A stretch of DNA of 64,000 nucleotides. Origin: Lactifluus volemus (Eukaryota; Basidiomycota; Agaricomycetes; Russulales; Russulaceae). Made by a program: the position numbers and the translations under genes. Of the stretch, positions 36,283 to 48,277 are shown in pieces (within the stretch, counting starts at the first letter, position 1; the number at the start of each line of letters is the position of its first letter). The stretch is from contig WTXI01000023.1 of the NCBI GenBank assembly GCA_022376515.1, positions 310,001 through 374,000 of the forward strand, read 5' to 3'. The notes beneath the pieces are model-generated. The model ran no database searches, was not told the DNA's origin, and saw only the letters and a list, made by a program, of their open reading frames with translations.

Positions 36283-36888
36283 TTTCTGTTCAGGTAGATT
36301 CTCTCTGTTGGTGGCTTCCGGGTAGCAGGTCGGGAGGAGGAACGGAGGTATATCGAGGTGAGGCGACGAAAATACAAGTACAGTTACGTAAGGTCAAGTA
36401 CCGCGATGGCAGGACTCGTGCCTTGGGGCCATCTGTTTTATACGTTAATATGAACATGCTACATAAATGCAGATTCAAAAGCAAAAATAGTTTGCATAAC
36501 TGTGAAGATATGTCATATTGTATCTGCTCTTTCCATTCCCCGATGATGAAATCGACTGAAAGCATCCTGGTGGCTTTTCCTGTCCGATAACTGTCATCCC
36601 TATCGCGATGCCTGCGTGCGATCTTCCGTCATGAGGGCGTTGCAGTGGCATTCTCTCATTAATCCCCTCCCGTTCGAGTCCATCTCAGTACTTTCTCATA
36701 TTCCCAGTTTTCGTGCGATATCAGACATCTCCAATGGCAGCGACACCGCCGGGACCGTGCTAGACCCACAAGAAAGAGCCGAAGGATCTAGGTTGTGTCG
36801 CTCCGCGCAAAGGCTAAGCGCTGATCCTCGTAGCTTCTGGTGCAGGGCTCGCGTAGCAGGCGTCGCTCCCCAATGGTTGACAACATTC
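36283..36888 (-). promoter_or_regulatory. 5' flank of DUF6535 gene 5
   Basis: A shortened flank. The block around gaaagggtgctaacac is reduced to gaaagcatcctgg at about 36558. It ends at the SLA1 breakpoint. No gene seen. Confidence 0.45.
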
Positions 36889-37274
36889 TGGGCACGATAT
36901 TGAGCCGATTTCAGGATTTCACGTCACATATCGACTATGGAAATAAAAAATATCAGCACAGGGCGGAACGCCAGGCGCTTATAACTTGGCATGCATTCCT
37001 CGACAAGTCCATGTGGCCGTAGTCCAACGAGCACTCACCGATTCAACGTATGCAGATGGAACGAGGCCACCCTAAACGTCCGAAACACCCATTGGTCTAA
37101 CTTTCTACCAACTACGAAATGTCAGCGATGCACCCGAGCTACACAAGGAGTGAACGCACTCATCATCGGTTTCCTCGATGAGTAAAAGCAGTTGATCCTC
37201 CTTGAGTTCGATTTCATCTTCTGATTGACTACAATGCCGAGAATGGCGATGTATTCCTCGTGTTCGTCACTCAT
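36889..37274 (-). pseudogene. SLA1 5' fragment t5, degenerate
   Basis: ATG at 37274, then MSDEHEEYIA followed by a deletion that destroys the frame before the SH3 acidic loop. The second exon and intron 1 are still recognisable. Related to t4. Confidence 0.78.
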
Positions 37275-38999
37275 GAGCGCGCACAAAGTTTGTTGTCAAG
37301 AATAGAGATAGAGTTGTCGCTCTCACTCTCGTGGCTGGTCCACGCCCTCTTACGTAATACGTTCCCGCCCGCGAACAGTCAGCATGAGCGCCTCTTATGC
37401 ACTTTGTGCCAGCCCGACCCTACACTGTTGAACTACTTGTCCGTTTATTCGTCAATTACACAATCCAGTTATTCTCTGCTCGTGATACTTCTGGTGTAGT
37501 GACCTTTGATCTTGTGGTTCTTCGATCCTTGCCATGTCCATGTCCTCTTTCTGTCCTGCATATCATATACTCCCTCACATTAAGGCAATTGAGATCTTGA
37601 TATTCCGAGTCTCGGATCAAAGGGGAAAAAGAGGCACCTCCAGATTACAGTACCTCATGCTCAATGACCTTTACTTTTGTGACCCTGGCTCAGATAACAC
37701 CTGCGGGGAGAATAGCGTCTTTGAATAAAATAAACTCTGACCATTCTCTCCTCCCAGTAGCATCCATGGCAACTCGATCTGCCCTCCTCCTCTACATCCC
37801 GTGTCACAGAGAATGTTTCTAAACAATCGATGTCGAACTCACGTCCGAAATCAAGCAGTCTCCTGCTGCGCCATGTACTACTGACGAGGAATTCCCATCT
37901 TCATGTAGCCCTGATGAGAGTACTACATCATCACCCGACAACTCCAAGCATTTACAAACAGACAACGGAACTCCACGCCTCACATCCGAATCTCCTGCAG
38001 TGTGTCCCTTTTCGTAACTGTGCCAGCGTGATTCACCTATTCCCGTTCTTCAGTCTACAGCAAAGATAGACCTATAGGAACCACCACTTGAGAGTCCTGC
38101 TGAAACCAAGCTCAAAATCAAAATGGGCAAGGTCACGGTTCGTCCCAAAAAACTCAAGGGTTCTTTGGAACTTCCTAACATGCCTGGTCGTCCTAGTCGC
38201 TGATTAACATATCCACGCCTGATACCCAGCGATGTCATAATCGAGTGTGGCATCACGTCTGGTGTTCCTTCCACCCCGTAGAAATAGACATTCCTTTTTG
38301 GAAACTAGTCTTTTCAATCTGTTTGTCTCTAGCTGGTTCTCATTTGTCCATTTCTCGAAATATGTTACCTTGTGGTGCCCCCGTTGGGCAGCGTCCCAGG
38401 TTCCCTTCCAATCGAGTCATCCTCGAGAACATATCCTACTCCTCGCACAAACTGATAACTCTTGACATGCACCATAACGGTCCGCGTCTCCCGGGAAGTT
38501 ATCACGAACCATAGACTGTCCACGCGGGCACCATATGTTAATGAACAACCGACGGCACGCTGTTGTATCCAACTCGGAGGTGCAGTGATACCAACTCTTT
38601 GGCCAGGGCAGCCACGACCGAACTACGTGCAACACAAGCGCTGAGTATTGCGTGAAACAAAAACCTCTGAGCGCTGAGCGCTATATATACAACATCTCGC
38701 TTACGTGAAATTGAAGACATAAAGGAGGCACGGAACGAAGGATCAAGACCTGGCGAGCGGCGAATATCGTACAGTAAACGAAACGTATACAAGAAGGCGG
38801 ACATTAGGATAGCGTGCCTGAGAAACAAGCAATAGGTCGAAGGAAAGAACCCGAGTGAAGCGTGCTGGTTTTGAACGTGGTACTGACTCCAGGGAACAGA
38901 CTTGGTAAGAGCAGTCAGAATTGGCGTTGACATGGATCTCAAAAACAAAGAACCCACCAGTGTACATATCTAAGAGGAGCCTCCAGAGACTGCACGGCT
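37275..38999. repeat. Spacer, type II, between t5 and DUF6535 gene 6
   Basis: Diverged SLA1 upstream region, then type II spacer with the small plus-strand frame broken (near 37830-38010). From about 38230 onward it is nearly identical to 19590-20360. No gene recognised. Confidence 0.65.
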
Positions 39000-41568
39000 C
39001 TATGCTGGACGGTCAATGCCACCAGAGGAGGATACTGAGTCGGGGGAAACTTGAAGGCGCGAAGCATCCGTCGCTATGTCCGTCCCGGACATAACCAACT
39101 CGTGTGATCGCTCTGGGATCTGCATGTTAGTGGAAGTTTGAGCTCGAGGCCTATGGAATGTTCCGTCATTCGGTGCCGTGTCTGTGTGCGAAAAAGGGGT
39201 CCCCTGGGGCGGTGGAAGAGGAATAGACGTCGCAAACGGGGAAGGAAGCGGATGAGGAGTGTCGCTGGCAACTGAACTCGAGGATGATGATAATGGAACG
39301 TCAGGGACAACTCCGAGACCTGCGTTCGTTTGCGGATCGGGAATACTGCTAAGTGGCGGGGAAAAGGATGGGTGAGGGGTGAATATAGACACTGCCGGTG
39401 CGGGATGAGGTTCCAACTCTGAGTTGGAAGTGGGCGGGATGGTAGGGGGTTTGTCAGTGAGGCCTTGCGTTAGTATGTCAAGTGAAGTAGCAGCGGGGTC
39501 AAGATTGTCGGGAGGAGAGCGGTGGGAGGACTGGATGGTTAGGGGAGCATGAAGAACATCATGTAGAGATGATTCTCGGACAAAATGTACGCGGTTATCA
39601 TCTTCGGTCGATGCGGGGAAGGATGACACGGCGAGCTCTGTGGAAAGGTTCAGAAAGGCGTTGGGAGTTGTCGCGAGAGGATGATGACCCGGGATATTGC
39701 ATAGTGGGTACCAAAATGGGTCGTCCATAACGTGGCTATAATGATGTGTGGAAGCATCGAAGGCGGTCGGGGCAGCATAGGTGCCTTGATGTAAAGCGAT
39801 ATAAAGTTGCCGAATGTTGTTGAGAGTATAATTAGCAATGAGGTGAGATCTGCGATTATGCAATTCTCGAGTGATTTCGTTCCACAAAGCACAGAAGCCG
39901 TGCTGTAGTCCAGGAAGAGTATTTTCAATGTCGAATTTGGAAATGCATGGCAGGATGTCCCTTAGGAAATAAGCCTGAAACTCATCCTCGAGACACAAGC
40001 GGAAGAGTGGCCGAGTGATGTAGATAAAGTTGGCAAGTAAAACGCTGTCACCATTTGCAACGTAATTTCGAAAAGAATCTTCTGACAATCCAAGTTGATC
40101 CTTGGCTAGTGCCTCCCAACGCTCATCGCGTTCCGACGTGTTTGCAATGACGCCAGCAGTTATGCCTTGAGAACATAAACCAGGAACTTGGCCATCAGTA
40201 GTACTTGTCAGAGATTGCCACATATCAACAGATCGCAACAGATCCACACCGAGACTGAAAACTATGTCGAGGGTGGACATGGTTGTCCGGGAGAGTTGTG
40301 CTGCATCGATAGCCTTCGCGCAGATGATGACCCGCCTTTTCTTGTCTTCCTCCGACAAAAAACTAGACAACAAGGTGTGGAAACCAAAATTGGAAATCCC
40401 CTCTGCCAATGTCCCGTTAAATTTGTCACGGTGAGGTAGGGAACGTGCTTGGACTACTTCTGAGCTACAGAAGCCAGGGATGGCTTCGAAGAACTGTTCA
40501 AGTTCCTTATCTTCTTCCACAGCTTGAATAGTCCATGTTAGGATATGCTCGGTGATCTTCGTTGACAATTCCGAGCCAGATTCTTGAACGATCTTCGATA
40601 GGCCCTGAAAGGGTAGATATCTTTCGAGCCACTGCCCCTGAGAAAGAAAGTAACGAATTCGGCGAATTGCAGAAAAGGTGAAATCAAAGAAGAGAAACGC
40701 TGACGAAGAAAGTGGGGAATAATATGGGCTATCGTGCCAGAAGATTGGCATCAACGTGATGCATCCATATACACCTCCAGCAAGCCCGACCCACCAAACA
40801 ACCACACTGAACACAGTATGGTTGATGTTGAACAGATAAATAGCCAGCCCGGTGAAGAACAGAAACAACGACAAGTGTAGCAGAGCAGGCAGCGCTTCAA
40901 CAGACCAAGGAAGGTGAAACCTTTCGACACCGTTAGCAAAGAATGCACGTATTGATGCTCGCTTGTGTGGACGGTATAGTGGCGGTTGAGTGATTGTGAG
41001 GAATCGACGTGCCCATTGCTGTAACATCGTCGCCAGTAGGGCAGATGTCAGACTGATCACCAAACTGAGGGACCAGAGAGAGTTGACCAAGACTGCTGAT
41101 GTCGGAGGAGAGAAGTCGGGTGGTTGAACTTGAGTGGCAAGGATCGATGCACGAGACATGTTTGGGTCGGCGAGAAGTTGATAGATGTTTGCGAGATAGA
41201 ACGCAGTGGTATCCTGTGGATTCGATTTTAGGTCTTGAACGGAGACAGTGAGCAATGCAGCGAGTGCAGCCGAGAATAAGCCGGTCTACGATATTCACTT
41301 TAGTCACTGGGCTCTAGTGCAGTGTTGATATAAGGGCTCACGAAGATAAGGATGCCGTCTGCATCCTTTTGCCAGCGATGGGACATCTTTTCGTCCTCTC
41401 CCTCTGTCATCTTAATGTACATATGGAAGAGGGGCCCTGAGCTATCTGAAAAGATGGCCTGCCCCTGCGAGGATTGACCTTGCTCTGTCCGAGCCTGAGG
41501 GCTGGCTGATAGGGCGGATGAACTTGATGATGATAACGTAGGGTAACGTATAACATACTATTGTCCAT
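39000..41568 (-). CDS. DUF6535 membrane protein, gene 6
   Basis: Exons are 41559-41568, 41342-41505 and 39000-41285, giving 819 aa. Nearly the same protein as gene 3 through the membrane and helical regions and including the extra tail cassette (MQIPERSHELVMSG). Around residues 600-640 the tail (VHFVRESSLHDVLHAPLTIQSS) instead matches gene 5. This is consistent with gene conversion between units. All four membrane segments are intact. Confidence 0.88.
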
Positions 41569-42254
41569 TTTCTGTTGAGGTAGATTCTCTCTGTTGGTAG
41601 CTTCCGGGGTAGCAGGTCGGGACGTCAGGAGGAACAGAGCGTAAATCGAGGTGAAGCGACGAAAATACAAGTACAGTTACGTAAGGTCAAGTACCGCGGT
41701 GGCAGGACGCGTGCCTTGGGGCCATCGTAGTATACGTGGCTGAATGATGAATATGCTACATAAATGCAGATTCAAAAGCAAGAAGACTTTGCATAGTTGC
41801 GAAGATATGTCATACTGTATCTGCTCTTTCCATTCCCGACAATGAAATCGACGGAAAGGGTGCTAACACTCTGCCCGCTGTATAGGCTTCCTCTCTTCTA
41901 CTTTTTCCAGGTCCAGCCATTCTTGTGGCTTTCCCTGTCCGATAATTGTCAGCCATATCGTGATGCCTGCGTGCGATCTTCCATCATGAGGGCGTCGCAG
42001 TGGCATTCTCCCATTAATCCCCTCCCGTTCGAGTCCATCTCAGCACTTTCTCATATTCCCAGTACTCGTGCGATATTAGACGCCCAATTGTGCAACACCG
42101 CTGGGACCATGCTAGACTCACAAGAAAGAGCCGAAGGATATAGGTTGTGTCGCTCCGCGCAAAGGCTGAGCGCTGATCCTCGTAGGGTGTGCCAGTGCCT
42201 TATGTGGGGCAGGCTCGCGCAGTAGGCGTCGCTGCCCAATGGTCGACAACGTTT
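41569..42254 (-). promoter_or_regulatory. 5' flank of DUF6535 gene 6
   Basis: Nearly identical to the flanks of genes 3 and 9, with no insertions. Ends at the SLA1 breakpoint. Confidence 0.5.
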
Positions 42255-42654
42255 TGGGCACGATATTGAGCCGATTTCAGCATTTCACCTCACACATTGA
42301 CTATGTAAAATAAGAAATATCAGCACAGGGCGGAACGCCAGGCACTTATTACTTGGCACGCATTCCTCGACGAGTCCATGTGGCCGTAGTCCAACAAGCA
42401 CTCACCGATTCAACGTACGCAGATGGAACGAGGCCACCCTGAACGTCCGAAACTCCCATTGGTTTAACTTTCCACCAACTACGAAATGTCAGCGATGCAC
42501 CCGAGCTACACAAGAGATGAACGCACTCGTCATCGGTTTTCTCGACGAGTAAAAGTAGTTGATCCTCCTTGATTTCGATTTCATCTTCGGATTGGGGAAC
42601 ATAATCATATGATGCTTTGAGAACGGCGATGTATTCCTCGTGTTCGTCACTCAT
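42255..42654 (-). pseudogene. SLA1 5' fragment t6 (exons 1-2, intact SH3)
   Basis: Exon 1 runs from the ATG at 42654. The frame, intron 1 and phase-0 exon 2 donor are intact. It lies about 840 bp upstream of gene 6 on the same strand, in the same arrangement as t3 and gene 3. In exon 1 it reads MSDEHEEY as in full-length SLA1. Confidence 0.85.
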
Positions 42655-44346
42655 GAGCGCACAAGTTTGTTGTCAAGAATAGAGATAGAGTTGTTGGTAT
42701 TGACGCTCTCTCTCGCCCCGAACCAGCACGGGGCTTATGTAATACATTGCTGTACACGCGCAGCAGCGCTCGAGCGCCTCTTCAGTTATACGCTTTGGGG
42801 CCACCCTACAGTACGAGGACATTTGAACTAACTATTCGTCTGTTTATTGATAAATTACACAATCTGGTTATCCTCTGCCCAGATCTCATGGTTTTTCTGT
42901 AATCTTAGATCTTGCCGTCTTTCGATGACCATGTCCTCTTTCTGTCTTGCACATATCATATACCCCTCACGTTCAAGGCGACCGAGATCTTGTCTCGGAT
43001 CAAAGGGAAAAATGACGAGGCTTTTCAAGATTACGGTACCTTGTGCGCTATGACCTTTACTTTTGTGACCTTGAACCTACGAGGTGAAAAGCGTGTCTGA
43101 ATAAAACATACTCCGACCACTCCTTCCTCCCAGTAGAATTTATGACAACTCGATCTGCCCTCCCCCCGTGTCACAGAGAGTATTTCTCAACTATAGTTGT
43201 CGACCGCGAACTCGAGCAATCTCCTGCTGGGTTATGTACCAACAAGGAATCCCCTTCTTCAGGTAGCCCCGATGAGAGTACCACATCATCATCCGACAAC
43301 CTCAAGCTTTTACAAAAAGACAACGGAACTCCACGCCTCACATTCGAATCTCCTGCGGTGCATCCCTTTTCATAATTGCGCCAGCGTGATTGACCTACTC
43401 CCGGTCTTCAGTCGACAACGATGAAACCCTACAAGAACCATCGGAAAGACTTGCTGGAGAAAAGGTCGAAGTCGCAATGAGCATGAGTTTTACTGAAGAT
43501 AAAAGACAAGAGCTCCGAGTCTTTGGCAGTGCCAGTGAAACTTCTTGGGATGCCTGGTCCGAGGCGTCTGGTGGCTGACTAAGCTCAGTGGCTGTTACCC
43601 AGCGATATCGCACTCGAGTGTGGAATCACATCCAATGTTCCTTCTATCCCGCAGAAATGGACATTCCTTTTTAGAAACTACCCATTTCATTCTGTTCCTC
43701 TCTGGCTGTTTCTCAAACATGAGTCACTTGCCTATTTCTCGAAATGTGCCACCTTGCGACGCCAGTGGTACCCCCGTTGGGTAGCGTCCCAAGTCTGCCG
43801 TCTTCCAATTGCTGTTCAAGTTGTGGCGCACTGACCCCTCGCCACAGTCAATCACTCTTATTATGCACCATACACCGCTGTCCGCGCGGGCGCCATCTAT
43901 TAAATAACAACAGATGGCACGATGTTATATCCAGCACAGCCACGACAGAACTACGTACAATACAAGCGCTGAGTATTGCTCGAAACAAAAAACCCCTCGG
44001 CGCTGAGCGCTATACATACCACATCTCGCTTACGTGAAATTAAAGACATAAAAGAGGCACGGAACGAAGGATCAAGACCTGGCGAGCGTCGAATATCGTA
44101 CAGGAAATTGAAACGTATACAAGAAGGCGGACATTGCAAGATAGCGTGCCTGAGAAACAAGTAATGGCTCGAAGGAAGGAATCCGAGTCAAGCGTACTGG
44201 TTTTGAACACGGTACCGACTCCAGGGAACAGTGTGCACATTGACTTGGAAAGAGCAGTCAGAATCGACGTTGACATGGATCTCAAAAGAGAAAGAACCCA
44301 CCAGTATACATATCCAATAGGAGGCCTCACCAGAGACTGCACTGCT
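42655..44346. repeat. Spacer, type I, between t6 and DUF6535 gene 7
   Basis: SLA1 upstream region, the small plus-strand frame at 43142, then shared repeat DNA. About 30 bp (the ccaactcggaggtgca block) is missing near 43930, a deletion shared with 57468. Confidence 0.65.
43142..43480 (+). CDS. Possible small two-exon protein, function unknown
   Basis: Copy of the frame at 9501 with the same size (exon 1 43142-43357, exon 2 43412-43480, 94 aa) and the same 54 bp intron. Length is conserved between two non-adjacent units, but recent duplication alone could explain that. Confidence 0.3.
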
Positions 44347-46842
44347 CTATGCTGGACGGTCAATGCCGCCAGAGGAGGATACTGGGTCGGGGGAAGCTTG
44401 AAGACGCGAAGAATCCGTCGCTAGTTCAGGGACGGACATAGCCGACTCGTGAGATTGCTCTGTGATATCCATGGGCGGAAGGAGAGAGATAGACGTCGGA
44501 AATGTGGAAGGGAAAGGAAGAGGAGTGTCACTGGCAACTGTGCCCGAGAATGATGATGATGGAATGTCAGGGACAACTCCGAGACCGGCGTTCGTTTGAG
44601 GATCGGGACTACGGCTAAGCGGCGGGGAAAAGGATGGGTGAGGGATGAATATAGACACTGCCGGTGCGGGATTCGGGTCCAACTCTGAGTTGGAAGTGGG
44701 CGAGATGGTAAGGGGTTTGTCAGTGAGGCCTTGCGTTTGTATGGCAAGTGAAGTAGCAACGGGGTCAAGATTGTCGGGAGGAGAGCGGTGGGAGGACTCG
44801 ATGGTTGGGGGAGCATGAAGAACATCATGTAGAGATGATTCTCCGACAAAATGTACGCGGTTATCAACTTTGGTCAATGCGGGGAAGGATGACACGGCGG
44901 GCTCTGTGGAAAGGTTCATAAAGGCGTCGAGAGAGTCGGAGGTGGTCGCGATAGGATGATGACCCGGGATTTTGCATAGTTGGTACGAAAATGGGTCGTT
45001 CAGAGTGGGGTTAAGAGGAGATGTGGAAGCATCGGTGCCTTGATGTAAAGAGATATAAAGATGCCAAATAGGGAAGAGAATATCATAAGGAATGTCATTA
45101 GGTCCACGATCGCGCGCTTCTCGAGTGATCTCGTTCCACAAATCACAGAAGTCGTGCTGCAGTCCAGGAAGAGTACTTTCAACGCCAAATTCGGGAATGG
45201 ACCGCAGGATGATCCCTAGCGACTCTAGGGAAAGAACCGTATCTAGAGTTTCATGACTCTTGAGACCCGAGCGGAACAGTAGGCGAGTGATGTGGATCAA
45301 GTTGGCAAGTAAAACACTGTCACCATTTGCAAGGTAATTTCGAAAATCTTCTTCTGACAGATCAAGTTGATCCTTGGCTAGTGCCTCCCAACGCTCATCG
45401 CGTTCCGACGTGTTTGCAATGACGCTAGCAATTATGCCTTGAGAACATAAACCAAGAACTTGGCCATCACTAGTACTTGTCAGAGATTGCCAAATATCAA
45501 TCGATCGCAACAGATCATCTCCATAAAAAAAAACGCATCTGAGGGTGGACACGGTTGAAAAGGAGAGATGTGCTGCATCGACAGCCTTCGCGCAAATGAT
45601 GACGCGCCTTTTCTTGTCTTCCTCCGACAAAAGACTAGATGACAAGGTACGGTAACGAATTGGAAAACGCCACTCCAATAGTTTGTCAAATTTGGTGAAA
45701 TCGTGTCCTAGGTCACGTGTTCGGACTACTTCGGAGCTACAGAAGCCAGGGATGGCTTCGAAGAACTGTTCAAGATCCTTATCTTCTTCCACAGCTTGAA
45801 TAGTCCATGTTAGGATACTGTTGTTGATCTCCGCCGACAATTCCGAGCCAGCTTCTTGGACAGCTTCGATAGGCCCTGAGAGGGTCGATATCTTTCGAGG
45901 TACCGCCCCAGAGAAAGAAGGTAAAGAATTCGGCGGATTGCAGAGAACGTGAAATTAAAGAAGAGCCACACCGACGAAGAAAGTGGGGAATAATAAGGGC
46001 TATCGTGCCAGAAAATTGGCATCAACGTGATGCATCCATATATACCTCCAGCAAGCCCGACCCACCAAACAACCACACTGAACACAGTATGGTTGATGTT
46101 GAACAGATAGATAGCTAATCCAGTGAAGAAAAGGAACAACGACAAGTGTAGCAGAGCGGGCAGTGCTTCAACAGATCAAGGAAGGTGAAACTTTTCGACA
46201 CCATGAGCAAAGAATGCACGGATAGATGCTCGCTTGTGTGGACGTATAGTGGCGGTTGAGTGATTGTGAGGAATCGACGTGCCCATTGCTGTAACATTGT
46301 CGCCAGTAGGGCAGATGTGAGACTGATGACCAAACTGAGGAACCAGAGTGAGTTGACCAAGACTGCTGATTTCGGAGGAGAGAAGTCGGGTGGTTGAACT
46401 GGAGTGGCAAGGATCGATGCACGAGATATGTTTGGGTCGGCGAGAAGTTGATAGATGTTTGCGAGATAGAACATAGTGGTATCCTGTGGATTCGATTTAG
46501 GTCTTGAACGGAAACAGTGAGCAATGCAGCGAGTGCAGCCGAGAATAAGCCGGTCTACGGTATTTATGTTAGCCACTGGGGTCTAGTGCAGTGTCGATAT
46601 ATGGCTCACGAAGATAAGGATGCCGTCTGCGTCCTTTTGCCAGCGATGGGTCATCTTTTCGTCTTCTCCCTCTGTCATCTTAATGTACTGATGAAAGAGG
46701 GGCCCCGAACTATCTGAAAAGTTGGCCTGTCCTTGGGAGGATTGATTCTGCGCTGGCTGAGGAACGAGACGGGGGCGACCTGTTATACAAAGTGATTTGG
46801 TCAATGATGACGATAAAATGGAGTGGCGGATAACCTACTCAT
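44347..46842 (-). pseudogene. DUF6535 gene 7, pseudogene with a different first exon
   Basis: The coding match spans 44347-46554, 46610-46779 and 46839-46842. Exon 3 has at least four lesions. One T is missing at 45863/45864. There is a TGG to TGA stop at 46176-46178 in the LPWSVEALP motif, a base missing at 46243/46244, and a base missing in the T run at about 46495. The 5' end is unlike the other genes: exon 1 would be ATGA at 46842 and exon 2 starts SRPRLVPQPAQNQ, followed by the usual SSQGQA. The upstream DNA is also unrelated to the other flanks. This is the most diverged and probably oldest copy. No SLA1 fragment lies upstream of it. Confidence 0.85.
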
Positions 46843-47600
46843 TTCGATCCCCTCTCCGTTGATGGGTTCTGGGTGAGCTGCTTCGGACAGTGAGGCACCG
46901 GAATGAGGAATGGAGTGCGAGTAGGTCACTATCGGGGTTGACAACACCTGGCGCTACGCCACGGAATCCGCACGCACGGAAGCCTTTCCGACCTCATCCG
47001 CTCACTACTCCTTAAATGCATGAACACTCCGACCCTTGCATCGCTCCATCTATCTGATAAGTTTCCCCAATATGATTTCTATGCACGATCTACCAGTCCG
47101 AGCTGGACCATACGGACCATACCATCTCTCCTCGTTAGAAAAAAAGGATGGGGGAGGTTTTCTGGTCACGTGAGAGCTCATAAATAGTCTCGTGATCGGC
47201 ATCTCCCGGGACCTGGCCCGCTCCAAATGTTTTCAAGTTGGAGAATCATGATGTGTACAACTTTGAGTATGATGTTTTCACGACACGCTTTATTAACACC
47301 TCCGAAGTTATATTTTGTACACCCTTCAAGCACCCAGTTGTTTTTTGCTCGCAGGACAACCTCTGCTCTACCTCAACGAGCTCGATTACACGATGGCTTG
47401 TATTTATCGATCACGCCTGCCCTCCAGCTCTCACCGTACGCCGCGGGAATCACGACAGACTCGACTCGGATTGGTCATATTCAAGCACGTTGGAGGGGCG
47501 GGCGCTGCCCCGAGGAGGTAGTGGTTGGAGATGAAGTCGCTTGACTGTGCTTATCTCAGCGTCGGGTGCCCCATCCCTCGCCCCTGCTGTCGCTGTCCCT
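46843..47600. other. Unique region upstream of gene 7, no SLA1 fragment
   Basis: Sequence not shared with other units. It lacks the DUF6535 flank and SLA1 fragment found between the other genes. A plus-strand stretch at 47228-47530 is open in several frames, and an acceptor-like ttgctcgcag at about 47351 precedes GACAACCTCTGC. I do not recognise a product. It may be the original flank of a DUF6535 gene before the SLA1 fragment was joined in. Confidence 0.4.
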
Positions 47601-48277
47601 AATCCCTACTCCGCGGAGTCGTCCTCACGAGTACATCCTACTGCTCTCGAAAACTCTTGAGCCGAACTATCCGCGCCTTACCAGTCAAATCTACTTGATA
47701 CTGCTCGATAGTTCCTTGATATGGACGAAAATGGTCCGCAAGTCTCCTGTGTTGTCATTCAAGTTGTGCATACACTGACCCCTCGCCACAGTCAATCACT
47801 CTTACCATGCATCATGCACCGCTGTCCGCGCGGTCAGGGCAGCTACGACTGTACTACATACAACACAAGAGCGGCGAGTATTAGTATTTCTCGAAATAGA
47901 AAACCTCTGAGCGGTAAGCGATATATATACAACGTCTCGCTTACTTGAACTTGAAGGCATAAAGGACGCACGGAATGAAAGATCAAGACATGGCGCGCGG
48001 CGAATATCGTGCAGTAAAATGAAACATGTACAGGAAGGCAGACGTTGGGGGATAGCGAGAAAGAAGCTACGGCTTGAAGGAAGGAAATCTGAGCCGAGCA
48101 AGCATGTTGTTGTTCAGCCGCGTTCCGACTCTAGAATACCGTATGCCACGTCGACAGCAGTCAGAATCAACGGTGACATGGATCTGAAAGATAAAGAACC
48201 CACCGGTATAAATATACAATACGGTCATGACTATCACGGCATAGAACCTTTCCGGAGACTGTACGACGTTTTCAACT
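47601..48277. repeat. Diverged spacer remnant before DUF6535 gene 8
   Basis: Recognisable but diverged right-hand part of the spacer (cgcgagg, cctcgccacagtcaatcac, gagcgct and tatatataca blocks at 47640-47940). The SLA1 side of the spacer is absent. No gene seen. Confidence 0.55.
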
